Part shown: piece after piece, positions 1 to 11,755 of the stretch | Numbering within the stretch: the first letter of the stretch is position 1 | Layout: every line of letters starts with the position of its first letter | Assembly (NCBI RefSeq): GCF_001723175.1 | Contig: NC_064650.1 | Span: 1,116,001-1,180,000 of the forward strand | Direction of reading: 5' to 3' | DNA from: Penicillium oxalicum | Lineage: Eukaryota > Ascomycota > Eurotiomycetes > Eurotiales > Aspergillaceae | DNA: 64,000 nucleotides | The notes under the pieces: generated by a model | What the model saw: the letters and a program-made list of their open reading frames with translations, nothing else | Database searches by the model: none | What the model was told of the DNA's origin: nothing | Made by a program: the position numbers and the translations under genes

Positions 1-1120
1 TTCAAACTGTTGAATTGCCTCGGGGGCGGCCTGACGGTGTGGGCTCCGAGTGAAGACACGTGTGACACGATCGCTGGCACCGCTAACAATGTCTCCAGTT
101 TCCCGACATGCGGCAACACTCCATACAGATATAGCTGGATGGGTGATAGTTTGCACACATTGAGTGCCTTGCCAAATTCTCACTGTGCGGTCCTCGCCTG
201 AGCTCACAAGCTCTCCGGACGGTAACACTGCAAGAGAGTAGACAAAGCTCTCATGCCCGTGTAAAGAGGCTACAAGATCACCCTTCAAGGTGTAGAGTCG
301 GATCACTCCATCATTGCTGGCCGAGGCGAAGTGTGCACCGCTCGGATGGGATTCAGGGAGCTTGCACAGGGCGCGTACAACGTCGTTCGAGTTTTTGATA
401 CTTCCGAGAAGTTTACCGGATGTGTCGAAGATGCGGATCATCTGGTCAGCACATCCTACCCGGGTGGTTAGAATGAATTTGAGTCCTGACACCTTCCAGA
501 TTCCCTCGAGGGCATACGTACCAGTAATGACAGTATTCCTGTCGTAAGCTAGAACCGCCCAGACGCTCCCCTGATGGCCTTCAAAGACAACTTCGGGCTC
601 CCACTTGCCAACTCTCCACAATCGAGCCGTCGAGTCCCAACTGCCACTGACGATATATTCGCTGCCGGGGGACACATCCAGGGCGCAAATGTTATGACCA
701 TGCCCTAGTAGCATAGCATCGGCATTGTCGGCGGAGGACTTGCTTGGCTGGCGGGCTTCAATGATTGTATCTTGTCCACCTGAGAGCACCAGTCCTTCGG
801 GGTATTCGGCCGTCGGAGGTAGGTAAGCTAAGCTATTGATGAAGGCCTGACCATGGGCGGCTATCGTGTAATCGTAGGTAGGGGGCGGCGATGAGACCAA
901 CTTCCATAGTCGTACTGTCGCATCACGGGACGCTGAGATGATTACGTTGGAATTTGGGAAGGCCACAGCACGGACCTGTATACAAAGTCGGAGAGATGAG
1001 TTTCTGGACTGTTATGGGCCCAGCAAGCTATCCGCTGAAAGGGCCCGCGGCGGGGACAGAGGCGGTACTTACATCATCGCCGTGACCCTCGAGCGAGGCA
1101 GAGAGCTTGAAGTCAGGCAT
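1..1120 (-). CDS. doa1: DOA1/UFD3/PLAA-like WD40 ubiquitin-binding protein (partial)
   Basis: The visible part is the N-terminal WD40 propeller of a Doa1/Ufd3 (PLAA, Lub1) homologue. This family binds ubiquitin and Cdc48 and supports ubiquitin recycling. Exons on the minus strand are 1120-1073, 975-522 and 455-1; the reading frame is open at base 1, so the PFU and PUL domains lie outside the window. The start is MPDFKLSASLEGHGDD followed by a perfect GTAAGT donor. Repeat signatures include SASRDATVRLW, SGSWDSTARLW, GCADQMIRIFD and SSGEDRTVRIW. The last visible residues, SDRVTRVFTR and a run rich in Ala and Gln, match the point where the propeller ends in Doa1. The 66-nt intron at 456-521 keeps the frame open if unspliced, but removing it restores the blade sequence TGCADQ. 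Another WD40 gene lies head to head with it. Confidence 0.85.
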
Positions 1121-2416
1121 AAAATCGACCTGTCCGAATTGGAGAAGGTATTTGTGAGAGAGGAGAGTATGTCTGAGACGTTGAAAGCCGTGTTCGAAGC
1201 TTCTTGCGATTCTAAGCCTGTTGGAAGTCGATGTTTCCCTTTAGTCGTTCTGGGGTTGTCCCCGCGCCTACAGCATCATATCACGTGAACGGTGGGGCTA
1301 TGACGAATCTGCTAGAAGATGATTTGTGACGGCTGTACCTGATTTAAAGTGGATAGATCAAAGGTGCCTATGGCAATGATATCGCCTCCCAAGACTCGAT
1401 CAAGCTCTGTTCAGAGCTTAGAGAAGGAGACGCATATCTCTAGTAGCCGGATTCTAGGGGTGACGTGTTGATGACTTCCAAAGCTCCTACGGGGCGCTCC
1501 GAAATACACCTAGCACCTCATCAATCATACGTATGTACTGTCTGTCTAAGGTGGGTAGGTGCTTGCACACCCGAGCACTAGGAAAAGGTAGGTAGGCCTG
1601 AGTGACCGAGACTATTGAATTCAGGATTTACAACATTCCTGACTTTCCACTTTTTTTGTTTTCTCTTTCAATGAAACGCCCTCAGCCGTCACGGTCCAAT
1701 GGAAGAGACAAAAGTGGAGGACTCGATGTTGTTTAACGCTCGGTCAATGGCGGTGAGCCTTAAATCAAGCCATATCGGGGCCATCATCAGTGAAGACAAA
1801 GACCAATCAAAGCCCTGATGTGATCAGGTAAATACCAAAAGGGTTTGAGCCTCATTCCAGATCTTGTTCAGCGAGATCTAACTTGCCGCTCGCCTGTCAT
1901 CGATGATCGGGCGATCCATCAATACTTTAATCGGACGGGGGGGACGATGTCCAAGCACGTGTCCAAGCCAAGCCTAATCCCCAATAGGACTAGCGCGCAT
2001 CGCTGAGGTAACCCACGAGCTGCAGGTGGTCCCCGCCAGTCGCGCGATCTCAATATTGAACAGAGCCCACGAGGAATACTCTTTGTGGACTTTCAGTAAC
2101 CAGCATTCCCCCCCAGATATCTTGTTCCATCGTGGGGCTCTGGTAGTTTGTGTCTCTCGATCGAGCTCCTCCGCATAAGGGCACGACAAGATATATGACT
2201 TGACGACCGTGACGAATCTTTTTATCACTCTCCTTTGACCAGATTGAACGACTTCGAGCTTGCTGAAGGTTCACCTTGATTGTCTCCCAGTCGCCTGAAC
2301 CTCTTTTTCCCCGACAAAGCTCTATTCCTTTTTTCTGCACTGCGAACTATTCATCGCAGTCGGCTAGACCCGTGATTTTCTCTAAAAAAGGATTTTAGAA
2401 GCCAAGTCTTTACATC
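1121..2416. other. Divergent intergenic region between two WD40 genes
   Basis: This 1.3 kb separates the starts of the DOA1-like and STRAP-like genes and should hold both promoters. A pyrimidine-rich stretch lies around 1640-1670 and a shorter one near 2300. The short open frames at 1974-2340 have no recognisable protein features. No RNA gene was seen. Confidence 0.5.
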
Positions 2417-3728
2417 ATGGCATCTGGTGAGTCGTGAGCTTGAACCGGCTGTTCTGCGAACTGCAACTGAAAGCGATACAGATATTCCCAAGGTTGTCCC
2501 TCTCACATGTCATGGGCACTCTCGCCCTGTGACTCACTTGAGTTTCTCCTCGACAGTTGAGGACGATCAGTACTATCTCATTTCAGCTTGCAAAGGTAAC
2601 CTCGATCACATGTAAACTTAACAGTCTCGTCCAAGGCTCCCAAAAAGACGAGGCTAAAGGCGATTTTTACCAGATAACAACCCTATGCTTCGGGATGGTA
2701 TCACTGGCGACTGGTATGTTGTCTTTCAATCATTTGCAAACCTCACAACTCAAGTTATCACTAACAGAGCGCTTCACTTTGCAGGATTGGTACATTTTTA
2801 GGCCACAAAGGTGCTGTTTGGCAAGCACGACTTTCTAGCGATGCCGCTATTGCCGCTACTGCAGCTGCAGACTTCTCGGCCAAGGTCTGGGACACCTATT
2901 CGGGCGAGTGTCTACACACTCTTCAGCATGCGCACATTGTACGTGCCATTGCGTTCCCGATCCAAACCAATCCGCAAGTTCTCGCCACTGGTGGTGCAGA
3001 GAAGAAGTTGCGTATCTTTGACTTGACCCGAGGTGGGACCAGCAGCAATGGATCTTCACCCCCTTTGCCATCTGCTGGCGGCAGCGGCAGCCCCGTTCAA
3101 GGCGGGGCGGATGTGACTAGCTATGAGATTGGCCCCGGCGTGCACGGGGGTACTATCAAGTCCATCGTTTGGAATCAGGATTACAACATCGTCACGACGG
3201 CAGCCGAGGATCGTAAGATCCGCTGGTGGGATCTGCGATCTAGACATCCTGTCAAGGAACATGCTGTTGACGGCCCCATCGGGTCCTGCGAGTTGAACAA
3301 TCTCGCCACACGGCCAAATGATCCTGGGCTTTTGACCGTCGCAGCTGGAAAGAGCGTTTATCTCTTCGATAGTGTCCAGCCTGGACGCCTTCTGAAAAAG
3401 GTGGACTTTGGATACGACGTTGCCAGTGCGGCTGTGAACAGTGACTCGGGCCGCTTGGTGACCGGCAGCGCCAACGATACATGGGCTCGGGTCTACGATC
3501 TTCACACGGATGAAGAACTCGGTACGTGAAAACATACCTCTTAGCACCTTTCAACAATTCTCGCCAAACTAACATATACACCTGACAACAGACGTCCAAA
3601 AGGGACATCACGGACCTATCTGGTCCGTCAGCTTCTCCCCCGACGGAAAGCTATATGGCACCGGTAGCGAGGATGGTACCGTCAAATTGTGGAAGGCATG
3701 CCGTGAATCCTATGGCCTGTGGCGGTGA
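2417..3728 (+). CDS. STRAP: STRAP-like WD40 protein (serine/threonine kinase receptor-associated protein homologue)
   Basis: Five exons (2417-2426, 2482-2595, 2674-2713, 2785-3521, 3592-3728) give a 345-residue protein, close to the usual STRAP/UNRIP length of about 350. The family acts as an assembly scaffold; in animals it works with the SMN complex and in TGF-beta signalling, and its role in fungi is less clear. The protein is almost entirely WD40 repeats: [51 protein letters not shown], and a final [15 protein letters not shown] blade ending in GTVKLWK. A Ser/Gly-rich insert ([17 protein letters not shown]) interrupts the middle. The first coding exon is only 10 nt (Met-Ala-Ser plus one base). 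All donors and acceptors are canonical and every junction keeps frame. Confidence 0.88.
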
Positions 3729-4382
3729 ACGAGACCGAATTCCGGATGAAAAAGAACGACTCATGGAAAGGGACGGATGAGATCGAATGCCTCTGCACGC
3801 CACTTCTTTGCGAATACAAAACCCGACATTGTCTTGGGCGAGGTTTACTTTACTTGGCACGGTGGCTATTGTGTAGATTGTGTTATCCTGATACCCCTTC
3901 CGCTTATAGCTGCCTCAATTACAAAAGGAAAAACTTCTAATTTAATGCAGCTCAATGGACCACTTGACTGATTGCCTCCTACTACTACAAATCTGGTAGA
4001 TTAGAGAAGAACATTGTCACTGCAAATTACCAGGACGAATCTATTGGTGTCGAGAGGAGTCTTTACGATCGCACAATCTTTGATGAAGCAAAAGGACTTG
4101 CAGAACCTGATTACTCCGCCCAAGGTAGGTGGTGAAGGTCCAGTTGGATATTATCGAGTCAAGGCAGTCAATTCATGGTTCAATATTGGGAAGCCGGCTG
4201 AGGTTTTTATGAGGGGGTTTGTGATAATGTTAGAAATACATGTTTCTCTCTCTTTCGATGGCATGAAGAAGCCAATTTATGCGTCAAATCCGTAGCCAAT
4301 GTCAAAAGCTTCCAAGCCAGACCTCAGGTGAGAGGCATAGCGTCATCCCCGTTGCGTTTTGTCAAAGCATTGCACCCGAAAC
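3729..4382. other. Convergent intergenic region
   Basis: This stretch lies between the STRAP-like stop and the YRA1 stop and should hold both 3' UTRs. The short frames at 3719-3971 and 4014-4295 have no domain signature or plausible splice structure. Nothing else was seen. Confidence 0.4.
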
Positions 4383-5991
4383 CTACTCAATCATGTCGAT
4401 ATCATCATCTGCAGCGGCGGGCGCAGCGGGCACGGCCGAAGGAGCGGAAGCAGCAGCCGCAGGTGCAGCAGCAGCCACAGGCTGTTCGGGTTGCTTCTCA
4501 GCGGTTTCGGTCGTTGCATTGTTTCCACCCCAGTAGTCGTCCATCTCTTGATCCAGCTCCTCTTGCGTCTTCCGGGGCCGGCCATCCCGACCATTTCTCT
4601 CGCCACGGCCTCGGTTCTCACGACCATCTCGGCCACTACGACGACCACCACCGCCGCCACCACGGCGTGGCGAGCGCTGGCGGGAACCGGGCACGTAACG
4701 GTCGATTCCATCCGGTGCAGGCTTAGAAACGTCGCTACGGCGACCACGGCGGGAACCATCCCCACCATCCACACCGGGGCTAAGACTGCGCGAGCTGCGA
4801 CCCGGGCGCTCGACTCGGTCGAACAAAGTGTTGCGGTCAGGGTTTCTTTCGCGTCGACCAGGCACAAGACTGAGGCGAATGGGCTGGCCCTTGGCGTTGG
4901 CGCCGTCGAACTCGCGGATGGATTCGTGGGCGTCACTCAACCGTTGGTATGTGACGTAGGCAACACCCTCGGAGCGTCCAGCACGGTCGTAGACGAGAGA
5001 GAGTTCAAGGACTGGTCCAATGCGTGTGAAAAGGTCCTGGTAGGTGGTCAGTATGGAACTTGTTTCTTGTCGAGGGGTGTGAAGGAGCAGCTGACCTCCA
5101 GCTCGCCTTGGGTGATGTCGTAGTGAAGATTTTCCACGCGGACCTTGGTCAATGATCGACCACTGCGGTGTTATTAGCCTTTGTATTGCATTATAAACAG
5201 ACGCAGAATAAATCGTACCGGTCAGGGGAATTTGAACGGCGGCGGCGGCCACCACCACGAGATCCCCGTGCTGAGGTCCAGTCAGATGAAGAAAGATTCT
5301 AGTGTGATTTAGCGCAAAAAAAACGAACCATCGCGATCATCGTCGTATTTGTCATGCACCCAGTCCCTATCAACAGAAATATGGTCAGCGCTGAGGGGGC
5401 CTCGTCGAATTGTAGCAGAAAACAAGGATGATCACTAACAAATTCAGGTCGACACGGTCTTGGGAGTAAGGCTATACCGATCGGATGAACATGGTAAGAG
5501 GTTAGCTCCAAGTCAGAGTAGAAAGCGTAGCCATCGTGTTGCGTTCCCAAGTCTCTGTCGCCAGACTCGCACTGGAGATCAAAGTCCGAACATCTCAACA
5601 GCAGACTGGCTTAACGTCGCGTTTGAAAATATCGCAAGATAGGATCGAAGGATGAAAAGAAGAAGGAGGGCGGACCTAAATTAATTTAACATGTCAGTCA
5701 TATGGCACATGCACACGACAGCAAACGGGCATTGACAAGCCAAAAATTCGTTTGCGCGGATCAAATGGCGAGGACACCAAGATTTGGATGGATACCTTTC
5801 TAACGCCATCGCGGTCGCCGCGGCGGCGATTCTGAGGCGGGTTGCGGCGGTTTCCAGAGGGCCTAGTCTGCTTTCGCTAAACGGAAAAAAGCGCGTCAGT
5901 GTGCTTTGCCTCCCAAGGGGAATCAAATTGAAGTGAAATGAATCCTTACCGATGTGTCTTCCGCAATGATCTCGTCCAGACTGCGGTCCAT
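4383..5991 (-). CDS. yra1: mRNA export adaptor YRA1/ALYREF (THO complex subunit 4-like)
   Basis: Seven exons (5991-5950, 5876-5796, 5471-5440, 5366-5329, 5270-5219, 5162-5096, 5036-4383) give 321 residues. The N-terminus MDRSLDEIIAED and the C-terminal part EELDQEMDDYW match the two conserved UAP56/Sub2-binding motifs of REF proteins. An RRM at about residues 86-160 contains LTKVRVENLHYDIT (RNP2 side) and GVAYVTYQ (RNP1). It is flanked by Arg/Gly-rich RNA-binding stretches on both sides, and an Ala-rich, acidic tail ends in DDDIDMIE. The known role is to couple transcription and splicing to nuclear mRNA export via Mex67. Intron 2 (5472-5795, 324 nt) is far longer than the other five (56-73 nt). 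The 32-nt exon 3 was placed because it alone joins RKPYSQDRVDLNL to DWVHDKYDDD in frame; it is the least certain exon. Confidence 0.85.
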
Positions 5992-6885
5992 GGCGGGCGA
6001 TGTGTGGGTTGGGTATATAAGTGGGCGAGCGATGGAGAGAAATTGCCAAAGAATAATTATCTTAGTTATGAGTAAGCGATCTCAACTCGCGGGTGAGGTC
6101 AGAAAGTAGCAAGACTAGAAAGTCGACTGAATCATCGATGAGACTCCTGGTTAGTGGCTGCGGCGACTTCTCCGGGGCGCAGAGAGCTATTTCATCACGT
6201 GATATAATCAACAAGTGCGATATCGCTGAGAAGCGAGCACCAAACCATCAACCATTCTTGATGAAGTGAACAATAAGTCAAATACAGAGATAAATCTCAT
6301 CGATCAAGACGATCAAGACCAACGTCTCTCTCGATGTAAAAAGATAGTCCGGGTTCCGTTTTCGTTGTGGTATTGACAAAATGGTTTATATCTCTGGCAC
6401 TACAGGTTCAATTACCCTACCTCTGTTTTTACGGCACCGAATTGAATGAGGTTTAAGGATACGGACGAGGCTGCAGGCTGCCACAGGCAGGCAGTGAAAA
6501 GAGGAAGGTAATTCTGGCAAATACCTATATGTCAAATGAATGCCGTAAGCCCACTGTTGACTTAAATGCCCTGATGAGGTGAAGTAACCTTAAATATGAC
6601 AGTTGAGGCGCCGAGAGGAGCAAAATTGATTCCATGGTATCTTAATACAACACAACCCGAACCTGCTCGTAAATAAGGTACTAAAACATAAATAATCCCA
6701 ACCGCCGAACCCCCACGATGCATGCTGGTATTTCAACAACCCAAAAAAAACACAAACTAAGACAGGCGCTGGTCTGGGGATAGACACCTGCCTTTCATCC
6801 AGTCAAGAAAGAAAAGGACCGTTTCGACCAGTGGAGCGGTGCCCTGAGCCTCCCACAAACAGCTCTTTATCCCGTCGAAGGCTTA
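5992..6885. other. YRA1 promoter and alpha-actinin 3' flank
   Basis: This region lies upstream of YRA1 and downstream of the alpha-actinin stop. A TATA-like GGGTATATAAG lies at about 6011-6021, only about 20-30 bp upstream of the YRA1 ATG, so it is probably too close to be the functional TATA. No supported gene was seen. Confidence 0.4.
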
Positions 6886-9127
6886 CTACTCTTCATCTTT
6901 CCTCTTCTGATCCTCGATCATGCGGTTCATGAAGCTGATGTAGTCGAACTTGGGCAAATCTCGGTCTTCAAGGAGATCAGGGCCCTCGTGAGGTGGCATG
7001 GTCTTGACCAAGTGCTCAATAACCTCGTCGGGGATCAAAGAGTGTCGGAGGTCCATCTCAGTCACGTACGGCTGGGGAAAAGATGTTAGCTGCTGACCGA
7101 TCACGTAAATGATCTGAAACGACCAGAGGGAAACTGACCTTGCCATCGGCGACCTCCTTGAAACTTTGGAAGACCTGCTCGGCCGTGTTCTGGTCTTCGG
7201 TGACGCTGACCATGAATCGAATGAACTGCTCAAAGCTCACACCGGCGTTTTGGGCGAGGCGTTCGGCACCACAAACTTCCACATACACCTCATGCATCTC
7301 CTGCTCATCATAGACGAGCCCGAGACTGGCCAACGCCGCGGAAAATTCAAGCTCCTGCAACGTATTGGAGGAGTCGCGGTCGAAATGGCGGAAGACAGAC
7401 TCGAATTCTTCCAGCTGAATGGGCGTGAGATTGGTCATGTTGCGAGCAACCATCTGGTTCTCTAGGAAGGCAAGCTTCTTCGAGATACTCGACCTGACGA
7501 GACTGAGCTCATAGGACAGTTCGTCAAGCGTGTATGTGGTAAAGTCGTTTTCTTCAATGTTCGCCTCGGCGCATTGCTCATCCAATTCGGCGATCGTGTC
7601 CAGGAAGGCATCGAGGGGTGGGAGATTGTCGTTGAGCCTTTTCACATGCTCGAGTTGGTCCTCGACCTCTCCATCCAATCCTGAAATGGCGAGTGACAGG
7701 GTCTTGAGGGTCAGCGCAAAGTCATTCGCTTTATCGGCGAATGACCTTCGGAGCGCATTCTTGATATCTCGAATGGTCTCGTTGATCAGCTGGCTCCGTT
7801 GGTGTTCATCCTTGGTGAGGCACTCCCACTCATGGTCACAGGCCTCGGTACTCAATTCTTTCGGGGGCTCGTAGGAGCGCAAACGATACGTGCCCAGCTT
7901 CGTTTTGATGTTTCCCAACAGGGCGGCCAGATCTGATTTTTCGGCGACCCATTGTCGCTTCTCGTGGCGCTTGTAGAGCGCAAACTGATGGGCCTGCTCC
8001 TTCACATCTTTGTAGGTGCCTTCGAAGGAGGAATTCTTCCACGACTCTCGCTGGGCGCGAATCACTCGCAGCAGTTCTCGCATCCGACGCTCATACCCGG
8101 ACTGCATATCCCACGCGCCGTGCATGTTGTTGACGAATTTCTCCACTCGGCGACCAGCGTTCTCCACGCGCTCCAGTTGCGAGAAAGCATGGAACCAATA
8201 GGCGATGTAGGTCATCAGGGATCGCTCATCGGGCCGGGGAACATCGCAGACGTCGTCCACGTCCAGCAGGTCGGGGATTCCAATCTCATTGGAGGCGATC
8301 TCAAATGCAAGCTTCATATTCCCTCGATGGTCCTTCTTGTCCAACGCATCATAATCGATCAGGTCGGGTCGGTGAATATCCAGCAGGGCGCAGAAAGCCA
8401 GCCCGTCGTTCCAGCTTGTGGAGAAGTCACGGATCTCGACATCCTCGTAACAGGCCGTCTTTCGCTGACACCATAGCAGCAGACCTTCCTTTGCGGTCAT
8501 TCCCTCCTCATTGATATCGCTAATAGTGAAGCGCAAAATGAGAGTCCAGATGAGACCGAGGATGATCTTGCGATTGCCGTCCACAATATCCTCCGCACCA
8601 ATATTGGTCATCTGGATCCTGCGCCCCCGAATAAAGTCCAGACTCTTGTTCACATTTTCGAATTTCTGCACCCGCAGTTTGGGTTTCGAGGCATATCGAC
8701 CGAGGGATTCATTGCCAAGGATTTCTAGCAGATGAATGAGAATGACCTAAAACCCGCCCAAAGGAAAGTTACGCAGATCAGTGAGGGTCCTTCCACGAGA
8801 CACTCCGTCTCTGCTGCGGAGTCGGTTCCCCCCGCGCGGCATCATGCACATGGGAAGCACCAAGGAAGGCACAAGACTTACACCATCAGAGAGATCTTTC
8901 ACCAAATCCTCGATTGCCAACAAGCGGGCCTTGAGTTTATCATTCAGCCTGGTGAATCTGTGAGCTTGGTTGCGCCCTTTCCTGGTCATTTCCGCCCAAG
9001 GAGGCGGCGGGGAGGCGGGGAGGAGGGAAGGGGACCAGCTCAGCTGTTCAAGGGTGACAATGAAAACATACCATTTGGTGAAAGTCTTCTGCTGTACATT
9101 CACCCACTGCTTCTCAACCGTCAACAT
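6886..9127 (-). CDS. acnA: Alpha-actinin (actin-crosslinking protein)
   Basis: Exons 9127-9072, 8948-8882, 8746-7139 and 7071-6886 give 638 residues, the usual length for short fungal alpha-actinins with two rod repeats. Two calponin-homology domains come first: the start MLTVEKQWVNVQQKTFTKW, then LLEILGNESLGRY and KPKLRVQKFENVNKSLDFI, then a second CH domain with GLLLWCQRKT and SWNDGLAFCALLDIHRPDLID. A helical spectrin-like rod follows. A C-terminal calmodulin-like part has one good EF-hand loop (DRDSSNTLQELE) and degenerate later ones. The family bundles F-actin at the septal contractile ring and hyphal tips. The start is fixed because the first exon holds the conserved helix entering CH1. 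The introns are 123, 135 and 67 nt. Confidence 0.93.
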
Positions 9128-10659
9128 TGTTGATCAGGGCCAAGACATGCCAAAGCCGATTGGCGGATGAGGGTTGGAAAAAGAGAATTCGATCGTGTGC
9201 AGGGATGTGGAAGAGGGGATCACGTTGTTTTGGTGAGCTCCGCGGAGGCTTTCTCAAGTGGGCAATCTGATTGCAAATGTGCCGAGAATTCGCTGACTAC
9301 TCGAGGTTGCAATCGTACTGGAGGGGAGGTAAGTGGAATCTCTATGGACCGGAAAGATTGGTGAACGAAACCTTGATCGTGTTGCGGATCAAGTGTGATC
9401 CGATGCTTTTAATCTATTTTTTTTTTTGCCCTTCTTCAGCTGCGGCCTAAAGAACAAGCCCATCGATAACTCCGGTGGCTTGAGCTTGAGCGGCTGGCCC
9501 AACAGGCGGCCGAACGGGAAGGGACTTTACACGCCACTCTTTGCTCTATCGCCGGCACCAGGAATTAATGCCCAAGACTGCTTGAGTGAAATGCAGAGGT
9601 GGTGTATTGTGTACCAAGAATGGCGCTACAGTTGATGCCCTACCGACATTCTCCAAGTCTCCCAAGCGACGAGAGGTGGCTGGGTACCTAGTTGGGTGAT
9701 GACCAGGGTTCTCTATACTTCGATGCTCTTCGGAACGACAAGAAGACCCAACAGGATGGTAGGTGAACCAAAGGTACTTTTGTGCAAGTACAGTATCTTC
9801 AAAAGAAGTGGCATAGGTGCTGATTCTTTGTTGTGTTTCTGAAACTTTTCTGAACATGATCACCAAGATTCACTTTTAAATCGTGGCTGGTGTCTGGTTC
9901 CTGGGGGGGGGGGGGAGGAGCTTTCCATGGACATTGGATCCTAGCCGATCACATAGGTACCCACGCCCGAGAAACTAAAAATCCAGCGTGCCGATTGAGC
10001 ACCCGAGAAAAAAAAGGGCGGTTTTGATCGCTGGAGACAAACGCGGAGGAAAGGGCTACAGGAGACAGGAATGCCATTGGACAGCAACGAGCAATCCAAT
10101 CGCTAAATCGCTTGGTCTTTTAGGTTATCCTGTACACCCGATTTAGTCAGTCGACTTCCACGAGTTCACGAGGGAATTGACGGGTTGGCCTGTCCCTCGG
10201 CGAATGACTCGACAGCTTGCCCGGCTAAATATAACCCGCAGCTTGTCGTAGACTGGCAGAAAGTTGCCCTCTCCCACCTTCTCGTAGAAGATTATTTGTC
10301 AGAAGATAAGGAGATTTGCCAATAGCTCACACTTCCCAGTGAGTCAGTACTACTGACTCATGAGTATACATCGCTATGGTTCCGTGATGCTTATTCATCA
10401 ATGAAGGATCTCTCAGGATCTATCCGCGATGGCGTGAACCCCCCTTAGGCGGATGATATCATTTCCATCGGCTTCGGGTCCAGCAACTGCGCCCCGCATC
10501 GAGCCGCCAAAACTTCTTGTCCTGTACATCGATCGCTTCTTCAAGACCTCCACACTGCACAACACTGCTAGGTTTACTTGACAGACAACGCTGTAATCGA
10601 CACCAAAGAGCTCATACCTACCCTTTATCCCGTCGCTCTCCCACATTGATTCTATCTCA
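9128..10659. other. Divergent intergenic region, alpha-actinin / aldo-keto reductase
   Basis: This 1.5 kb region holds both promoters. It contains an oligo-T run near 9418-9426, a G13 run at 9903-9915, and two GCN4/AP-1-type heptamers at 10340-10360 (listed separately). The small open frames look random. No gene was recognised. Confidence 0.5.
10340..10360. promoter_or_regulatory. Paired TGA(G/C)TCA elements upstream of the aldo-keto reductase
   Basis: TGAGTCA at 10340-10346 and TGACTCA at 10354-10360 sit 14 bp apart, start to start, about 300-320 bp before the reductase ATG. This heptamer is the core bound by GCN4/CpcA-type and related AP-1-like bZIP factors. That it controls the reductase is inference from spacing and orientation. 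Confidence 0.45.
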
Positions 10660-11640
10660 ATGTCCTACACAATCACCGATCGTCTGCCCCTCCCCAACTC
10701 CGCCGGACGCATTCCGCGCCTCGGCTTCGGAGTCTACCGCTCTCCGGCGTCGCAATGCGTGCAATCCGTCCTCAAGGCTCTTCAGGCGGGATACCGACAC
10801 ATCGACACGGCTCAGTTCTACGGCAATGAGAGCGAAGTCGGCGAGGCCCTGCGGGCTTCGGGCATCCCGCGCGACGAGATCTTCGTGACCACCAAGATTC
10901 TCAGCCCCGCTGGCTCCCCCGAGCAAACATATGAGAAACTATTGGCGAGCGTGGAAAAGATTGGTGGCTCCGACGGATATGTAGATTTGTTCCTGATCCA
11001 CAGTCCCAAGTCCGGACCGGCGGGGAGAAAGGAGCTGTGGCAGGCTTTGGAGAAGTTGCAGGCGGAGGGCAAGGCCAAGGCGATCGGAGTCAGTAACTAC
11101 GGGGTCCAGCATATTGAGGAGATGAAGCCATATGCCAAGGTCTGGCCGCCACATGTCAATCAGATTGAGGTGAGTGAATTTGTTTTTTTTTCCTACCAAT
11201 TTCTGCTCCGGGTCACGGCCTGCTTGGAGATGCGAACTAGAGAAAGGCTCTTCCTGTCAACGAGTTCCACGCTAACAGTGTGTGCGTGGGTGCGCGCCAA
11301 ATAGCTTCACCCATGGTGCCAACAGCGCACCATCGACGCCTACTGCAAGCAACACGGAATCGTGGTCGAAGCATACTCGCCCATCGTGCGTAATTACAAG
11401 GCCAACGACCCAACGTTGGTCGAAGTGGCGATGAAGTACAATGTTTCCACGCAACAGATTCTCATCCGCTATGCGCTGCAGAAGGGATGGGTGCCTCTCC
11501 CCAAGACTGACAATCCCGACCGCATCGTGGCCAATGCCGACATTTTTGGGTTCGACCTCAAAGCGGAGGATATGGACGCTCTGGACTCGCTGGATCAGGG
11601 CGACGCCGGTGCCATTGTGGAGGCCGTGGCCAACGAGTGA
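10660..11640 (+). CDS. Aldo-keto reductase
   Basis: Exons 10660-11169 and 11305-11640 give 281 residues, typical for AKR family 3/5-like single-domain NADPH-dependent carbonyl reductases. The catalytic tetrad is visible as Asp49 and Tyr54 (in GYRHIDTAQFYGNE), Lys79 (FVTTKI) and His114 (LFLIHSP). The family signature GVSNYGVQHIEEM and the C-terminal cofactor segment WVPLPKTDNPDRI are also present. The intron joins NQIE to LHPWCQQR, a conserved AKR segment. These cytosolic enzymes reduce aldehydes and ketones; the substrate cannot be told from sequence. Two bZIP-type sites upstream hint at stress or starvation control. It ends 115 bp before the convergent RIT1 stop. Confidence 0.92.
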
Positions 11641-11755
11641 TCATCGCGCCGGGGCATTTACAGGTACATCAGACGAGTTCCTGCGCATCACGACAACAGG
11701 CTTGGCAAGACATATAAAATAATAGCAGTCTTTGTTTGCTGTAACCTCCATCACA

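Noticed and set aside
4391..5123. Large open frames on both strands inside YRA1
   Set aside because: They are shadows of the GC-rich Arg/Gly- and Ala-coding exon and show no domain of their own.
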